A DNA stretch of 64,000 bases, taken from contig JAWSUT010000008.1 of the NCBI GenBank assembly GCA_033549345.1, positions 1 through 64,000 of the forward strand, written 5' to 3'. Under the pieces are notes generated by a model. The model was not told the origin of the DNA and did not search any database. It was given only the letters and a program-made list of their open reading frames with translations. Of the stretch, positions 39,843-48,737 are shown piece by piece. Position 1 is the first letter of the stretch. Every line of letters begins with the position of its first letter. Made by a program: the position numbers and the translations under genes. This stretch comes from JAWSUT01 sp033549345 (GTDB lineage: Bacteria > Bacillota > Dethiobacteria > Dethiobacterales > Dethiobacteraceae).

Positions 39843-41084
39843 GTGATTCCTGGTCTTGTCCATCGCACACAAGCAAAAAACGTGTTGGCGCACGAACCGC
39901 TGCATCTGGCGGCACTTGTCGCCGATTTGGCCGGTCAGGCCTTTTTATTTACTGCGGAAAAATCTCTCACCGGCGGCATAAAACTAAGGCCTTACGCAAA
40001 CATTCATGTGGCTGTCGGCGAGCGGATTCAACCGGTGGAAATAAGCCACGGGACAGAAGAGAGGGTCCGTGTGTTTTTCTTTTCGGAATCTGCACCGTTA
40101 CCTTTTGCGGCGGCCCTGGCTGCTGTTGCGGGTATGCTGGCCGGTGAAGAAATCAAACTGGATTATCTGCATATTTTTGCTGCGGACGATTGTTTTGGCG
40201 CACTGCTTTGCCAACAGTATTATCACATTCCCTATATTTATTCGGTCTATAATCTGACAGAGGAAAAAAAGCCCCTGACCCACCTGCATGCACTGGGACT
40301 GCAGCTGCCCGCCGACTGTGCCCTGCTGGGAAACATGTTTTTTAACGAACAGGCCTGTGCCGCAAACGCTGCGTATGTAATTGATGAAAGCGGGGGCTCC
40401 ATTCCACAAAACTGGAATCATTTTTTTTGTTCATATGCCGGCAGAGTCGTAACGGGACAGCCTGCAGTAGACACAACATACTGGGCAGACTATGGTGATG
40501 GGCAGGCCAAAAGGTCGGTCAGGAAAACAGAGCTTCTGACAGTGCTAAAACAAAGCGCAAATGTCCTGGTGTACTCTGATGTCTCTGAAGCGGAAGCTTC
40601 ACTTGTGCTGCCGGCTGACACCATTTTGCTGCACAGCCAAAGCGGGTCGAAACGACGGGAGATTTTACAGTCCGCGGACTTCTATATTTACGACAGCCCG
40701 ACCGCAGCACATAAGCAGCTTCTCGAGGCCATGGCTGCCGGCTGCATTCCGATTTCGGCCTTACAGGGAATCCCGGCAGGCCTCATAGTTGATGAGTCGG
40801 ACGATCCTGACAGGGCTACCGGCTATACATACTCGCCGGGAGAGAAAACCTGGGTGGACGCACTGGCGCGGGCAGCCCGTGATTTACGGGAAAGGCCGGC
40901 GTGGCAGCAGAGTCTGCGCCAGCGCGGTACTGCACTGGTAGCCGGACATTACTCTCTTGCCAATGCAGCCGGCATTTATCACCGCGTATATCGTGGATTT
41001 GCACCGGTCAAACTCCCGTTCCTTGTTAATAATCAGCATAAAGCGCAAACGGCGCCAGATAACGGAGGGCAAGGCAATGCATAA
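39843..41084 (+). CDS. Glycogen synthase-like glycosyltransferase, degenerate
   Basis: A 413-residue GT-B-like protein. The N-terminal half has HEPLHLAALVADLAGQ and YLHIFAADDCFGALLCQ, echoing starch-synthase HAHDW regions. The C-terminal half has SADFYIYDSPTAAHKQLLEAMAAGCIPI, which corresponds to the donor-binding Glu-containing motif. Several canonical residues are weak or missing, such as the KTGGL-type loop, so activity is uncertain. GTG start at 39843 after CGGAGG. A TATAAT at 39731 suggests a promoter. The stop overlaps the next gene by 8 nt, so it is translated together with the GH57 glucanotransferase. Confidence 0.65.
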   Translation: MIPGLVHRTQAKNVLAHEPLHLAALVADLAGQAFLFTAEKSLTGGIKLRPYANIHVAVGERIQPVEISHGTEERVRVFFFSESAPLPFAAALAAVAGMLAGEEIKLDYLHIFAADDCFGALLCQQYYHIPYIYSVYNLTEEKKPLTHLHALGLQLPADCALLGNMFFNEQACAANAAYVIDESGGSIPQNWNHFFCSYAGRVVTGQPAVDTTYWADYGDGQAKRSVRKTELLTVLKQSANVLVYSDVSEAEASLVLPADTILLHSQSGSKRREILQSADFYIYDSPTAAHKQLLEAMAAGCIPISALQGIPAGLIVDESDDPDRATGYTYSPGEKTWVDALARAARDLRERPAWQQSLRQRGTALVAGHYSLANAAGIYHRVYRGFAPVKLPFLVNNQHKAQTAPDNGGQGNA

Positions 41085-43152
41085 TGAACAGGGAAAACGC
41101 ATTCATCTCATCCTGGCACTGCACAATCACCAGCCGGAGGGAAACCTGCCGGAAGTGTTTGAGAGGACATATCAATCTGCATATGAGCCGTTTATCCATG
41201 AACTGGAAGCATACCCGGATATAAAAGTGGTACAGCATTACTCAGGAATTCTGTTGCGCTGGCTGCAGGAAAACCGACCTGCGTTTATGTCGCGGCTGCG
41301 CAACCTGGTTTCGTCGGGACAAATTGAAATGATGGGCGGCGCTTTCTACGAACCCATTTTAGTAATGATTCCGGATGAAGATAAAATCGGCCAGATTAAA
41401 AAACAGACAGCATTTATCCGCGAAAACTTCCAGACGGAAGTGGCCGGGGCCTGGCTCGCGGAACGGATTTGGGAACCGCACCTGGCGCGCCCCCTACATA
41501 TGGCGGGGATCCGCTATACCGTATTGGATGATGCACACTTCCGCAATGTTGGTTTCAGTGAAGAGGATACGCTGCACTATTTCATTACGGAAGAATCGGG
41601 AGACAGAGTGTCTGTCTTTCCCATCAGTGAGAAACTGCGGTATACGATTCCGTTTGCCGAGCCGCAGGAAACGATAGACTATCTCTACAGCATGGCCACT
41701 GAGGAAGGTGACAGAGTGGTGGTTCTTGCCGATGACGGAGAAAAATTCGGTTCCTGGCCCGGCACAACAAAACTGGTCTACGAGGAGGAGTGGCTCCGCC
41801 GCTTTTTCGCGCTGCTCGCCCAAAGCAGCCACTGGCTTGAGGTAACCACGTTCCGGGATTATATGGACCGCTTCGGCCCTAAAGGGCGTGTCTATCTGCC
41901 GGCCGGTTCCTACCGTGAGATGATGGAGTGGTCAGGGGGGTTCTGGCGAAACTTTTTTGTACGCTATCCGGAAAGCAACCAGATTCATAAAAAGATGCTG
42001 CATGTCCGGCAAAAACTTGCTCTGCTCCCCGATAGTCCGGAAAAACGCGAAGCAACGGATTATTTGTGGGCGGGGCAGTGCAACTGTGCATATTGGCACG
42101 GTGTATTTGGCGGGCTTTACCTTAACTTTTTACGCTCCGCTCTCTACAGCCGCCTGATCGCGGCCGAAGCGCTCAGCGACCGGGTGTCCCACGGCGGACT
42201 TCCTTTCGTTGAAGTGGAGAAAAAAGATTTTGACTATGATGGGTATGATGAGGTCCTGGTCAGTGGGCCGGAACTGGGTTTTGTGGTGTCGCCGGGAGCA
42301 GGCGGGTCCATGCTTGAGTTGGATTTTAAACCCAAACGCTTCAATCTGCTTGACGTGCTCACGCGACGGCAGGAACCGTATCATTGCAATATATTTGAAC
42401 TGGCGCAAGGGCACTGTGCCACCGATGAAGTAAAAACGATTCACCATATTACCGAAGTAAAAGAGGCTGGACTGGAAGGCCTGCTTGTCTACGACGACTA
42501 CAGGCGGGCCTCGCTCATCGACCGTTTTTTCCCGGGCGGCACCACATTTGAGAGTGTGTCGGCCGGAGTATCGCAGGCTGAAGCGGGTGATTTTGTCGGC
42601 AGTCCCTACGAGTTGAGCGAATCTGCTGTCAATGGTGCGGCACGCATCGCTCTTTTTCGGGACGGCCGTGTAGCTCTGGGCAACAGGTCATGGCCGGTGC
42701 GTCTTGGCAAAACAATAATGTATATCCCCCAATCCGGTGAAATCCGCTATGATTACAGCCTGGTCAACGGAGGGGAAGAAGAACTTAGTGTGCTGTTTGC
42801 CGTAGAATTTAATATAAATTTTCTGGCCGGGCAGGCACCGGACCGCTATTACACCTGGCCCGACCAGACTGCGGGGAACAGGCGCCTGGACTCCCGGGGT
42901 GAAACCCTGCAGGTCAGACAGTTCGGACTGGTTGACGAATGGCAGCGAATATCCACACAGTTTCAGTTTGAAAGGCCGGCAACCATATGGCGGGTGCCGA
43001 TTGAAACGGTTTCCCAGTCTGAAGAAGGAATGGAGCGGGTTTTCCAGGGTTCTACCGTCATCCCCTCCTGGCCTGTCAGCCTGCAGCCCGGTGAGCCGTG
43101 GACAATTTCCTTTACACAGAACGTGGCCGAACTACTCAGGGAGGTGCACTGA
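41077..43152 (+). CDS. GH57 4-alpha-glucanotransferase-like enzyme
   Basis: A 691-residue protein resembling the Thermococcus litoralis GH57 4-alpha-glucanotransferase, which moves maltodextrin segments between chains. The catalytic barrel has LALHNHQP, nucleophile Glu129 in GAWLAERIWEP and acid/base Asp in VLADDGEKFGSWP (219/220). DUF1925 and DUF1926-type beta domains follow (FDYDGYDEVLVSG; PGAGGSMLELDFKP). The ATG at 41077 follows GGAGGG. It overlaps the upstream glycosyltransferase by 8 nt and is followed 2 bp later by another GH57 gene, so the three are one operon. Confidence 0.9.
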   Translation: MHNEQGKRIHLILALHNHQPEGNLPEVFERTYQSAYEPFIHELEAYPDIKVVQHYSGILLRWLQENRPAFMSRLRNLVSSGQIEMMGGAFYEPILVMIPDEDKIGQIKKQTAFIRENFQTEVAGAWLAERIWEPHLARPLHMAGIRYTVLDDAHFRNVGFSEEDTLHYFITEESGDRVSVFPISEKLRYTIPFAEPQETIDYLYSMATEEGDRVVVLADDGEKFGSWPGTTKLVYEEEWLRRFFALLAQSSHWLEVTTFRDYMDRFGPKGRVYLPAGSYREMMEWSGGFWRNFFVRYPESNQIHKKMLHVRQKLALLPDSPEKREATDYLWAGQCNCAYWHGVFGGLYLNFLRSALYSRLIAAEALSDRVSHGGLPFVEVEKKDFDYDGYDEVLVSGPELGFVVSPGAGGSMLELDFKPKRFNLLDVLTRRQEPYHCNIFELAQGHCATDEVKTIHHITEVKEAGLEGLLVYDDYRRASLIDRFFPGGTTFESVSAGVSQAEAGDFVGSPYELSESAVNGAARIALFRDGRVALGNRSWPVRLGKTIMYIPQSGEIRYDYSLVNGGEEELSVLFAVEFNINFLAGQAPDRYYTWPDQTAGNRRLDSRGETLQVRQFGLVDEWQRISTQFQFERPATIWRVPIETVSQSEEGMERVFQGSTVIPSWPVSLQPGEPWTISFTQNVAELLREVH

Positions 43153-43154
43153 AT

Positions 43155-44852
43155 ATGAAGCCCCTGTATATTGCCTTTGTCTGGAATCAACATCAGCCGT
43201 ATTATCAGGATACAATCAAAAGGGAATATATTATGCCCTGGGTTAGGCTGCATGCCACAAAAGACTATTATCAGATGGCGGCCATCTTGCGTGATTACCC
43301 CCAGATTCATCAGACGTTTAACCTGACACCGTCTCTGGTGGCGCAGCTGGATGATTATCTGCAGGGGGCTGATGACTACTATTTACGTGTGATGAAGCCG
43401 GTCGGGGAGCTCTCGGTCGATGAAAAACGTTTTTTGCTTCAACATTACTTCGATATTCAATGGGACCGTGTAATTGCCCGCTGGCCGCGCTATAATCAGC
43501 TTTTAGCCAAGCAGGGCCGCTGCAAGGAACCGGCCTCCGTGGAAGGAGCGCTGGGACGCTACACCGACCAGGACTATCTGGATTTGCAGGTTTGGTTTAA
43601 TCTCGCCTGGATTGACCCTGAAGTGAGGGAAAAAGACAGCGAGCTTCTGGCTCTGCAGAAAAAAGGAAAACTTTTCACTGAAGAAGATAAACAGCAAGTG
43701 ATCAGGAAACAGTGGGAAATCATCAGCCAGGTTGTTCCCGTTCACCGGGAATTGGCCGAGAAAGGCCAGATTGAATTAATTACTACGCCTTTTTACCATC
43801 CTATTGTTCCTCTTTTGATCGACAGCCGCAGTGCTCTGCGCGCTTCACCGGGCCTGCACCTGCCGTCAACCTTTAGTTATATGGAGGACGCCGCAGAACA
43901 GACAGTCAGGGCAATCAACCAGTTCCGGCGCTGTTTTGGCGGCCACCCGACCGGTATCTGGCCGCCGGAACAGGCTGTCAGCCCTGAGGCAGTGGCTCTG
44001 TTTGCGGACCACGGTTTTACCTGGACTGTAACGGATGAAGACATTCTGGCACGTTCCCTGAATACGGAAATATACAGAGACGGCTTTGGCCATGTCTTAA
44101 ACGCTGATGAACTATACCGTCCCTACAAAGTAAAGACACAGGGCCGTGAGATTGCCGTCGTGTTCCGTGACCATCATCTGTCGGACAGAATCGGCTTTGT
44201 CTATCACCATATGGAAATAGGCCACGCAGTGGATGATCTGATTCACCGGCTACACAAGATTCGTGAAAGTGTAGCCAACTGTGAAGGCCCGCACCTGGTG
44301 ACCATCGCACTGGACGGGGAAAATGCCTGGGAGTGGTATCCAAATGACAAGCAGGATTTTCTGCATAAACTCTACAGCAGGCTCGTACAGGATCCGCTGC
44401 TGCGTACAGTCACAGTCTCGGAATATCTGGAAGGCCACCCGCCGCAGCGGGAACTGAATCACCTGCACTCAGGCTCATGGGTAGACCACAGTGTAACACG
44501 CTGGATTGGCAGTGAAAGTAAAAACAGGCTCTGGAACATGCTGCTTGAAGCACGCAAAATGCTGGAGGAAGTCCGCGGTTCCATTGGCCCGGAAAAACTG
44601 GCAGCAGCAAAGGAGAACCTGCTGATTGCCGAGGGAAGTGATTACACATGGTGGGTGGACAGCATGCCCTATTATCTGGCAGCTCCGTTTGAGTCCCTGT
44701 TCCGCAAACATCTCATGAACGCTTACCGGGAGTGCGGCAGGGCATACCCGCCCGATCTTGATGACCCGGTGATTCAGCCGCAGCATGGTGAACCAGCCTG
44801 GGTGGATGATCCGCTGTCAGGTCCCACAGCGATGGTACAGACCAAAACATAA
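43155..44852 (+). CDS. GH57 family glycoside hydrolase (amylase/pullulanase-like)
   Basis: A 565-residue GH57 enzyme. It begins YIAFVWNQHQPYYQD (conserved His-Gln-Pro), followed by HQTFNLTPSLVAQLDDY, TTPFYHPIVPLL, the nucleophile region GIWPPEQAVSPEAVALFADHG and the acid/base region VTIALDGENAWEWYPNDK. The C-terminal helical domain includes YTWWVDSMPYYLAAPFE. It is closest in style to alpha-amylase/amylopullulanase-type GH57 members without extra binding modules. There is no signal peptide, so it acts in the cytoplasm on glycogen or maltodextrin. GAGGTG precedes the ATG at 43155. Third gene of the alpha-glucan operon. Confidence 0.87.
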   Translation: MKPLYIAFVWNQHQPYYQDTIKREYIMPWVRLHATKDYYQMAAILRDYPQIHQTFNLTPSLVAQLDDYLQGADDYYLRVMKPVGELSVDEKRFLLQHYFDIQWDRVIARWPRYNQLLAKQGRCKEPASVEGALGRYTDQDYLDLQVWFNLAWIDPEVREKDSELLALQKKGKLFTEEDKQQVIRKQWEIISQVVPVHRELAEKGQIELITTPFYHPIVPLLIDSRSALRASPGLHLPSTFSYMEDAAEQTVRAINQFRRCFGGHPTGIWPPEQAVSPEAVALFADHGFTWTVTDEDILARSLNTEIYRDGFGHVLNADELYRPYKVKTQGREIAVVFRDHHLSDRIGFVYHHMEIGHAVDDLIHRLHKIRESVANCEGPHLVTIALDGENAWEWYPNDKQDFLHKLYSRLVQDPLLRTVTVSEYLEGHPPQRELNHLHSGSWVDHSVTRWIGSESKNRLWNMLLEARKMLEEVRGSIGPEKLAAAKENLLIAEGSDYTWWVDSMPYYLAAPFESLFRKHLMNAYRECGRAYPPDLDDPVIQPQHGEPAWVDDPLSGPTAMVQTKT

Positions 44853-44928
44853 TCTTTTATCGGCAGGAAAAACCCTGTGCAATGTGGAAAGTAGTAAGGG
44901 AATTTTATCCTTGTACGGGGGGAAAAAG

Positions 44929-45960
44929 GTGAAACCATACGGACAGGAAGCGGATTATCTGCGTCTGAAAAAAGAGATTGAAGCGGGGGAGTTGCGCCCT
45001 GTTTATATTTTCTACGGTAATGAGGATTTTCTTATGGAAGAAGCATCCCAGTCACTGCGCCTGCAAATGGCGGCTAAATTCGGTGATGTGGATGCCTCAA
45101 GGGTTGATGGCGAATGCATTTCACTGGATGATGTGCTGGATATGGTAGATACGGTATCGCTGTTTGGCGGCAGCCGCTTTGTTGTGGTGAAAAATGCACT
45201 GCATTTTACCAAAGAAAACAAGAAGAAAGAATCGCTTGAGAGGCTTCTGGCACATCATGCCAACCCGGATGCTTCTGCCTGCGTTATTTTTTTTGCCAGA
45301 GACTTCGCCAAAACGAATAAAGCCTGCAAAGAACTGGACGCTGCCGGTGCAGTGTATCGTTTTGACCAGCTCAAAGGTGCAGCTTTGGCCGCCTGGCTGC
45401 GTGAACGGTTGGCGCTCAAAGGTAAAAAGGCCCCCGCGGATGTGATGACAATTTTTGTGGAACGGGTCGGTCACGATTTGCGGCGCCTTGACACGGAACT
45501 TGAAAAAATTATTACATATCTCGGCGACAGGGATGAACTGGATGAGAAGAGTGTGCAGCTTGCTACGTCCCGTTCAATTCATGGTGATATCTTTGCCCTG
45601 ATTGAAGCCGTTGTTTATGGCAGGGCGTCAAAAGCGCTGACTCTTCTGAAAGATTTACTGGCTGCAGGGGAGCCGCCCCTGCGTATTTTAGCTATGCTTG
45701 TCCGGCAGTTCCGCCTGCTGGGGGAAGCCTGCGAACAGATGAGAAGAGGATGCAGTCGGGATGAGTTGGCATCGCGGCTTGGCATTCATCCTTATGCTGC
45801 CCGTAAATTGGCGGATCAGGTCAACAAGACAGATGAAGACAAGCTGTACCGGGCAGTGGAACTGCTTCTGCAGGCCGATTTAGATATAAAACGCGGTCGG
45901 ATTGACCATGTGCTGGCACTGGAAACACTGGTTGTGGCGTTGGGTGAAAAAAGTGCTTGA
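44929..45960 (+). CDS. holA: DNA polymerase III delta subunit
   Basis: A 343-residue clamp-loader subunit that opens the beta sliding clamp. Typical features: RPVYIFYGNEDFLMEEA near the N-terminus, then VVVKNA, and in the C-terminal helical domain HDLRRLDTELEKIITYLGD and GDIFALIEAVVYGRASKAL...LLAAGEPPLRILAMLVRQFRLL. GTG start at 44929 with GGGGGG 6 nt upstream; the longer frame runs back into the GH57 gene. In Bacillus holA is directly followed by rpsT; here the feo operon lies between them. The feo promoter -35 box lies over the holA stop codon. Confidence 0.93.
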   Translation: MKPYGQEADYLRLKKEIEAGELRPVYIFYGNEDFLMEEASQSLRLQMAAKFGDVDASRVDGECISLDDVLDMVDTVSLFGGSRFVVVKNALHFTKENKKKESLERLLAHHANPDASACVIFFARDFAKTNKACKELDAAGAVYRFDQLKGAALAAWLRERLALKGKKAPADVMTIFVERVGHDLRRLDTELEKIITYLGDRDELDEKSVQLATSRSIHGDIFALIEAVVYGRASKALTLLKDLLAAGEPPLRILAMLVRQFRLLGEACEQMRRGCSRDELASRLGIHPYAARKLADQVNKTDEDKLYRAVELLLQADLDIKRGRIDHVLALETLVVALGEKSA

Positions 45961-45985
45961 CAGGATGATTGATCTTTATTATCAT
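45957..45985 (+). promoter_or_regulatory. feoAB promoter overlapped by a Fur box
   Basis: TTGACA (45957-45962), 17-bp spacer, TATCAT (45980-45985). A 7-1-7 Fur-type box TGATCTTTATTATCA (45970-45984) covers the spacer and -10, so Fur with iron would block transcription. Confidence 0.7.
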
Positions 45986-46043
45986 TGAAAATGAGAACAA
46001 ATATCAGCTTTTTTGCGGCCGTTTCATTTTTTTTAACTACTCA

Positions 46044-46058
46044 TGAGAATGATTATCA
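46044..46058 (+). promoter_or_regulatory. Second Fur box before feoA
   Basis: TGAGAATGATTATCA differs at one position from the Bacillus 7-1-7 Fur consensus TGATAAT-n-ATTATCA. It lies about 60 bp downstream of the first box and 15 bp before the feoA start. Confidence 0.72.
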
Positions 46059-46073
46059 ATCTGGAGGTGCATC

Positions 46074-46334
46074 ATGATGACACTCGATAAGGTAAAAAGG
46101 GGACAAAAAGTGCAGATTTGCAATATTCCCGACGAAAAAATCCGTGCCCAGGCTATCCGTTTCGGTGTTATTGAAGGCACAGAAGTAATTTGCGCGGAGA
46201 AACTGCCGGCCGGCCCCATTGTTATCAGCAAGGGTTATCAGGAATTGGCCATCGGCCGCGGACTGGCACAACAAATTACAGTCAAAGAAGTTTCAACAGC
46301 TAAAGAAGTTTCGACAGTAAAAGAAGCTTCATGA
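46074..46334 (+). CDS. feoA: Ferrous iron transport protein A
   Basis: An 86-residue SH3-like FeoA that modulates the FeoB transporter. The core MTLDKVKRGQKVQICNIPDE...GVIEGTEVICAEKLPAGPIVI is typical. The last 17 residues are three near-copies of (V/A)KEVST, encoded by an 18-bp tandem repeat (46281-46331), an unusual extension of the short FeoA fold. GGAGGTG precedes ATG 46074; the next codon is also ATG and could be the true start. The gene follows two Fur boxes and lies 28 bp before feoB, so it is the first gene of an iron-repressed operon. Confidence 0.92.
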   Translation: MMTLDKVKRGQKVQICNIPDEKIRAQAIRFGVIEGTEVICAEKLPAGPIVISKGYQELAIGRGLAQQITVKEVSTAKEVSTVKEAS

Positions 46335-46362
46335 GATTCCACAGACAAAAAAGGAGAACAGC

Positions 46363-48213
46363 ATGAGTACGCATTGTCATAACGTAGCAGAAAAAATTGA
46401 AATTCCAGCCGATAAACGGGGCATTGTCCTGGTAGGAAACCCCAATGTGGGCAAATCTGTATTTTTTAACGCGCTAACCGGACGCTATGTGGATGTTTCC
46501 AATTTCCCCGGCACCACCGTGGAAATTCACAAAGCGCCTTACGGTGATGACCTCCTGCTGGATACTCCCGGTGTATATGGTGTTTCTTCTTTTAATGATG
46601 AGGAACGTGTGGCCAGGGATATCATTCTCAACGCCGACACGGTCATTAATATCGTGGATGCCCTACATATGGAACGGGATTTGTTTTTGACACAGCAGAT
46701 TATTGATATGGGCATTCCCACAGTTGTTGCTTTGAACATGATGGATGAGGCTGAGGAAAGCGGTGTGCAAATTGATGTGGCAAAGCTTTCCCGGCACCTG
46801 GGCGTCCCCGTTATACCCACGGTTGCCACCAAAAATAAAGGAATTACCGAACTCAAAGCTGCCGTTGGCAAAGCGGCTGTGGGCAATGCCGACCCGCTGC
46901 TAACAAGTAAACTGGATGCGATGACGGCAGATGGTATGGGCCGGGGTGATGCTCTGCTTGTCCTGGAAGGGGACGAGGAAGTGGCCCTTTGCCACGGAGA
47001 AAAGCCCGGTACCCAAAGAGAGGAAATATATTTACGCCGCCGCCACCGTGTCAATGAGATTATTACTGACGTGGTACAGGCAAAAAGCCTGCATAAGAAA
47101 TGGAATAAGCTGCTGGGACAGTGGGCGGTACGCCCCCTGACAGGCATTCCCATGGTACTTGGCCTACTCTATGCTATGTATCTGTTTATCGGCGTATTTG
47201 TTGCCCAGACAATTGTTGGTATTACCGAAGAGACGATCATGATTGAAATGTACGGTGAATTTATTACCTCACAGATTTTCAATTTTATTCCTGAGGGAAG
47301 CTTTATCGGTGAGCTGTTGGCCGGTGAGTTCGGCATGCTGACCATGGCACCCATTTATCTGCTTGGTTTGCTTTTGCCGCTGGTCGTTGGTTTCTACCTG
47401 GCTCTTTCCGTGATGGAAGACTCCGGTTACCTGCCGCGCCTGGCCACCCTGGTGGACAGGACACTGACGGGACTTGGCCTGAACGGACGAGCGATTATTC
47501 CCATGATTCTGGGTTTTGGCTGCGTGACCATGGCCACCATTACCACCCGCTTGCTGGGCTCAAAACGGGAGAGGCTGATTGCCACTGTCCTTCTGGGTAT
47601 TACGATCCCCTGCTCGGCCCAGATTGGCGTCATTGCCGGACTGATTGCACCGCTGGGGATTAATTTTCTGATCATCTATGTGGTAACAATATTTATTGTC
47701 TTTATTCTGACCGGTACGCTGCTTAACAAAGTTCTTCCCGGTGAGTCCACACATCTACTGATTGACCTGCCGCCGCTGCGGCTGCCCCGTATCAAAAACG
47801 TTTTTTCCAAGACATATACAAAATCGGTGGGTTTCATGAAAGAGGCTGCCCCATTGTTTGTTCTGGCAGCCGTTGTGATTACCGTTCTTAATTTCACCGG
47901 CGGGCTGGCATGGCTCCAGGATGTCATTGCGCCGCTGACTGTCGGTTGGTTGCGCCTGCCACCCGAGACCACCACGGCCTTTATTATGGGAATTATGCGC
48001 CGTGACTTTGGTGCCGCCGGACTCTACGGCATGGATCTGACCGCAGCACAAACACTGGTTGGCCTTGTGACCATCACACTGTTTGTCCCCTGCATCGCCA
48101 CGATTATGGTTATGGTGAAAGAGCGCGGCTGGAAGGATGGCACCTACATCTGGGTCGGCTCTTTAGTCACAGCATTTGTGGTGGGCGGGATTCTGGCCAG
48201 AATCATTGTCTAG
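46363..48213 (+). CDS. feoB: Ferrous iron transporter FeoB
   Basis: A 616-residue inner-membrane Fe2+ transporter with an N-terminal G domain: G1 GNPNVGKS, G2 in SNFPGTT, G3 DTPG and G4 NMMD. A GDI-like helical spacer at about 150-245 precedes two gate regions. Gate 1 reads GFGCVTMATITTRLLGSKRERLI and gate 2 GIMRRDFGAAGLYG. These are recognisable but differ from the E. coli GCNVPA and RREDFGA-type gates: the usual Asn-Val-Pro is Val-Thr-Met. It is shorter than the 700-770 residues of typical FeoB. Cotranscribed with feoA and followed 11 bp later by a small zinc-ribbon protein. Confidence 0.93.
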   Translation: MSTHCHNVAEKIEIPADKRGIVLVGNPNVGKSVFFNALTGRYVDVSNFPGTTVEIHKAPYGDDLLLDTPGVYGVSSFNDEERVARDIILNADTVINIVDALHMERDLFLTQQIIDMGIPTVVALNMMDEAEESGVQIDVAKLSRHLGVPVIPTVATKNKGITELKAAVGKAAVGNADPLLTSKLDAMTADGMGRGDALLVLEGDEEVALCHGEKPGTQREEIYLRRRHRVNEIITDVVQAKSLHKKWNKLLGQWAVRPLTGIPMVLGLLYAMYLFIGVFVAQTIVGITEETIMIEMYGEFITSQIFNFIPEGSFIGELLAGEFGMLTMAPIYLLGLLLPLVVGFYLALSVMEDSGYLPRLATLVDRTLTGLGLNGRAIIPMILGFGCVTMATITTRLLGSKRERLIATVLLGITIPCSAQIGVIAGLIAPLGINFLIIYVVTIFIVFILTGTLLNKVLPGESTHLLIDLPPLRLPRIKNVFSKTYTKSVGFMKEAAPLFVLAAVVITVLNFTGGLAWLQDVIAPLTVGWLRLPPETTTAFIMGIMRRDFGAAGLYGMDLTAAQTLVGLVTITLFVPCIATIMVMVKERGWKDGTYIWVGSLVTAFVVGGILARIIV

Positions 48214-48224
48214 GGGGAGTATAT

Positions 48225-48374
48225 ATGGCTGAAGGAAGTGCCTGCACCAACTGCGGGTTTAAAACGGACAAAATCATGCTGAGCTGTCCGCGCTGCCGGC
48301 AGCCACTGCAGCATGAACAGTGCAGGCAATGCGGGCGCTGCCCGGTGCCGCCAAGTGAAAAGCAGCAAAAATAA
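48225..48374 (+). CDS. Small zinc-ribbon-like protein after feoB
   Basis: A 49-residue protein rich in Cys: CTNC (residues 7-10), CPRC (21-24) and CRQCGRC (33-39), seven Cys in all, enough for a zinc ribbon or an iron-sulfur site. GGGGGAG lies 4-5 nt before the ATG at 48225, 11 bp after the feoB stop, so it belongs to the Fur-controlled feo operon. FeoC proteins in other bacteria also have Cys-rich loops but a winged-helix body, which is absent here. It may be a lineage-specific Feo accessory protein; that is inference. Confidence 0.7.
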   Translation: MAEGSACTNCGFKTDKIMLSCPRCRQPLQHEQCRQCGRCPVPPSEKQQK

Positions 48375-48378
48375 GTAA

Positions 48379-48408
48379 AACCTCCGCACGTGATGCGGAG
48401 GTTTTTTT
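48379..48408 (+). terminator. Terminator of the feo operon
   Basis: AACCTCCGCA (48379-48388) pairs with TGCGGAGGTT (48394-48403), then TTTTT. Confidence 0.9.
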
Positions 48409-48417
48409 CTTAGGTAA

Positions 48418-48445
48418 AAACAAAAAACCCGGGTGTCCGGGCTCT
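48418..48445 (-). terminator. Terminator of rpsT
   Basis: CCCGG (48428-48432) pairs with CCGGG (48437-48441). The minus strand then reads TTTTTTGTTTTT, directly after the rpsT stop. Confidence 0.75.
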
Positions 48446-48455
48446 CTGTTAACGA

Positions 48456-48737
48456 CTATTCGGCAGCCGCTTCGCTGAGCGCTTTGTTCAAACGCTTAGC
48501 CAGGCGGGATTTCTTGCGGGCCGCTGCATTCTTATGCAGAACCCCTTTGCTGACAGCTTTGTCAAGAGACTTCGCTACGTTTTGGAATTTATCACGGGCA
48601 GTATCCAGATTACCCTCTGCCAGTGTGTCGCTAAAACGGCGTACGACTGTTTTTACCGTGCTTTTAACCTGGCGGTTGCGTGCCGTCCGTCTAGCGGTAA
48701 CTCTCACGCGTTTTAAAGCCTGTTTTGTGTTGGCCAT
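48456..48737 (-). CDS. rpsT: 30S ribosomal protein S20
   Basis: A 93-residue basic, all-helical ribosomal protein that binds 16S rRNA. It starts MANTKQALKRVRVTARRTAR and continues with the usual NRQVKSTVKTVVRRF and GVLHKNAAARKKSRLAKRLN motifs. The ATG at 48737 has GAAGGAGGTG ahead; the longer open frame to 48809 runs through the ribosome site. It is transcribed alone, divergent from the holin-like and gpr genes, as in Bacillus. Confidence 0.97.
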   Translation of the reverse strand: MANTKQALKRVRVTARRTARNRQVKSTVKTVVRRFSDTLAEGNLDTARDKFQNVAKSLDKAVSKGVLHKNAAARKKSRLAKRLNKALSEAAAE

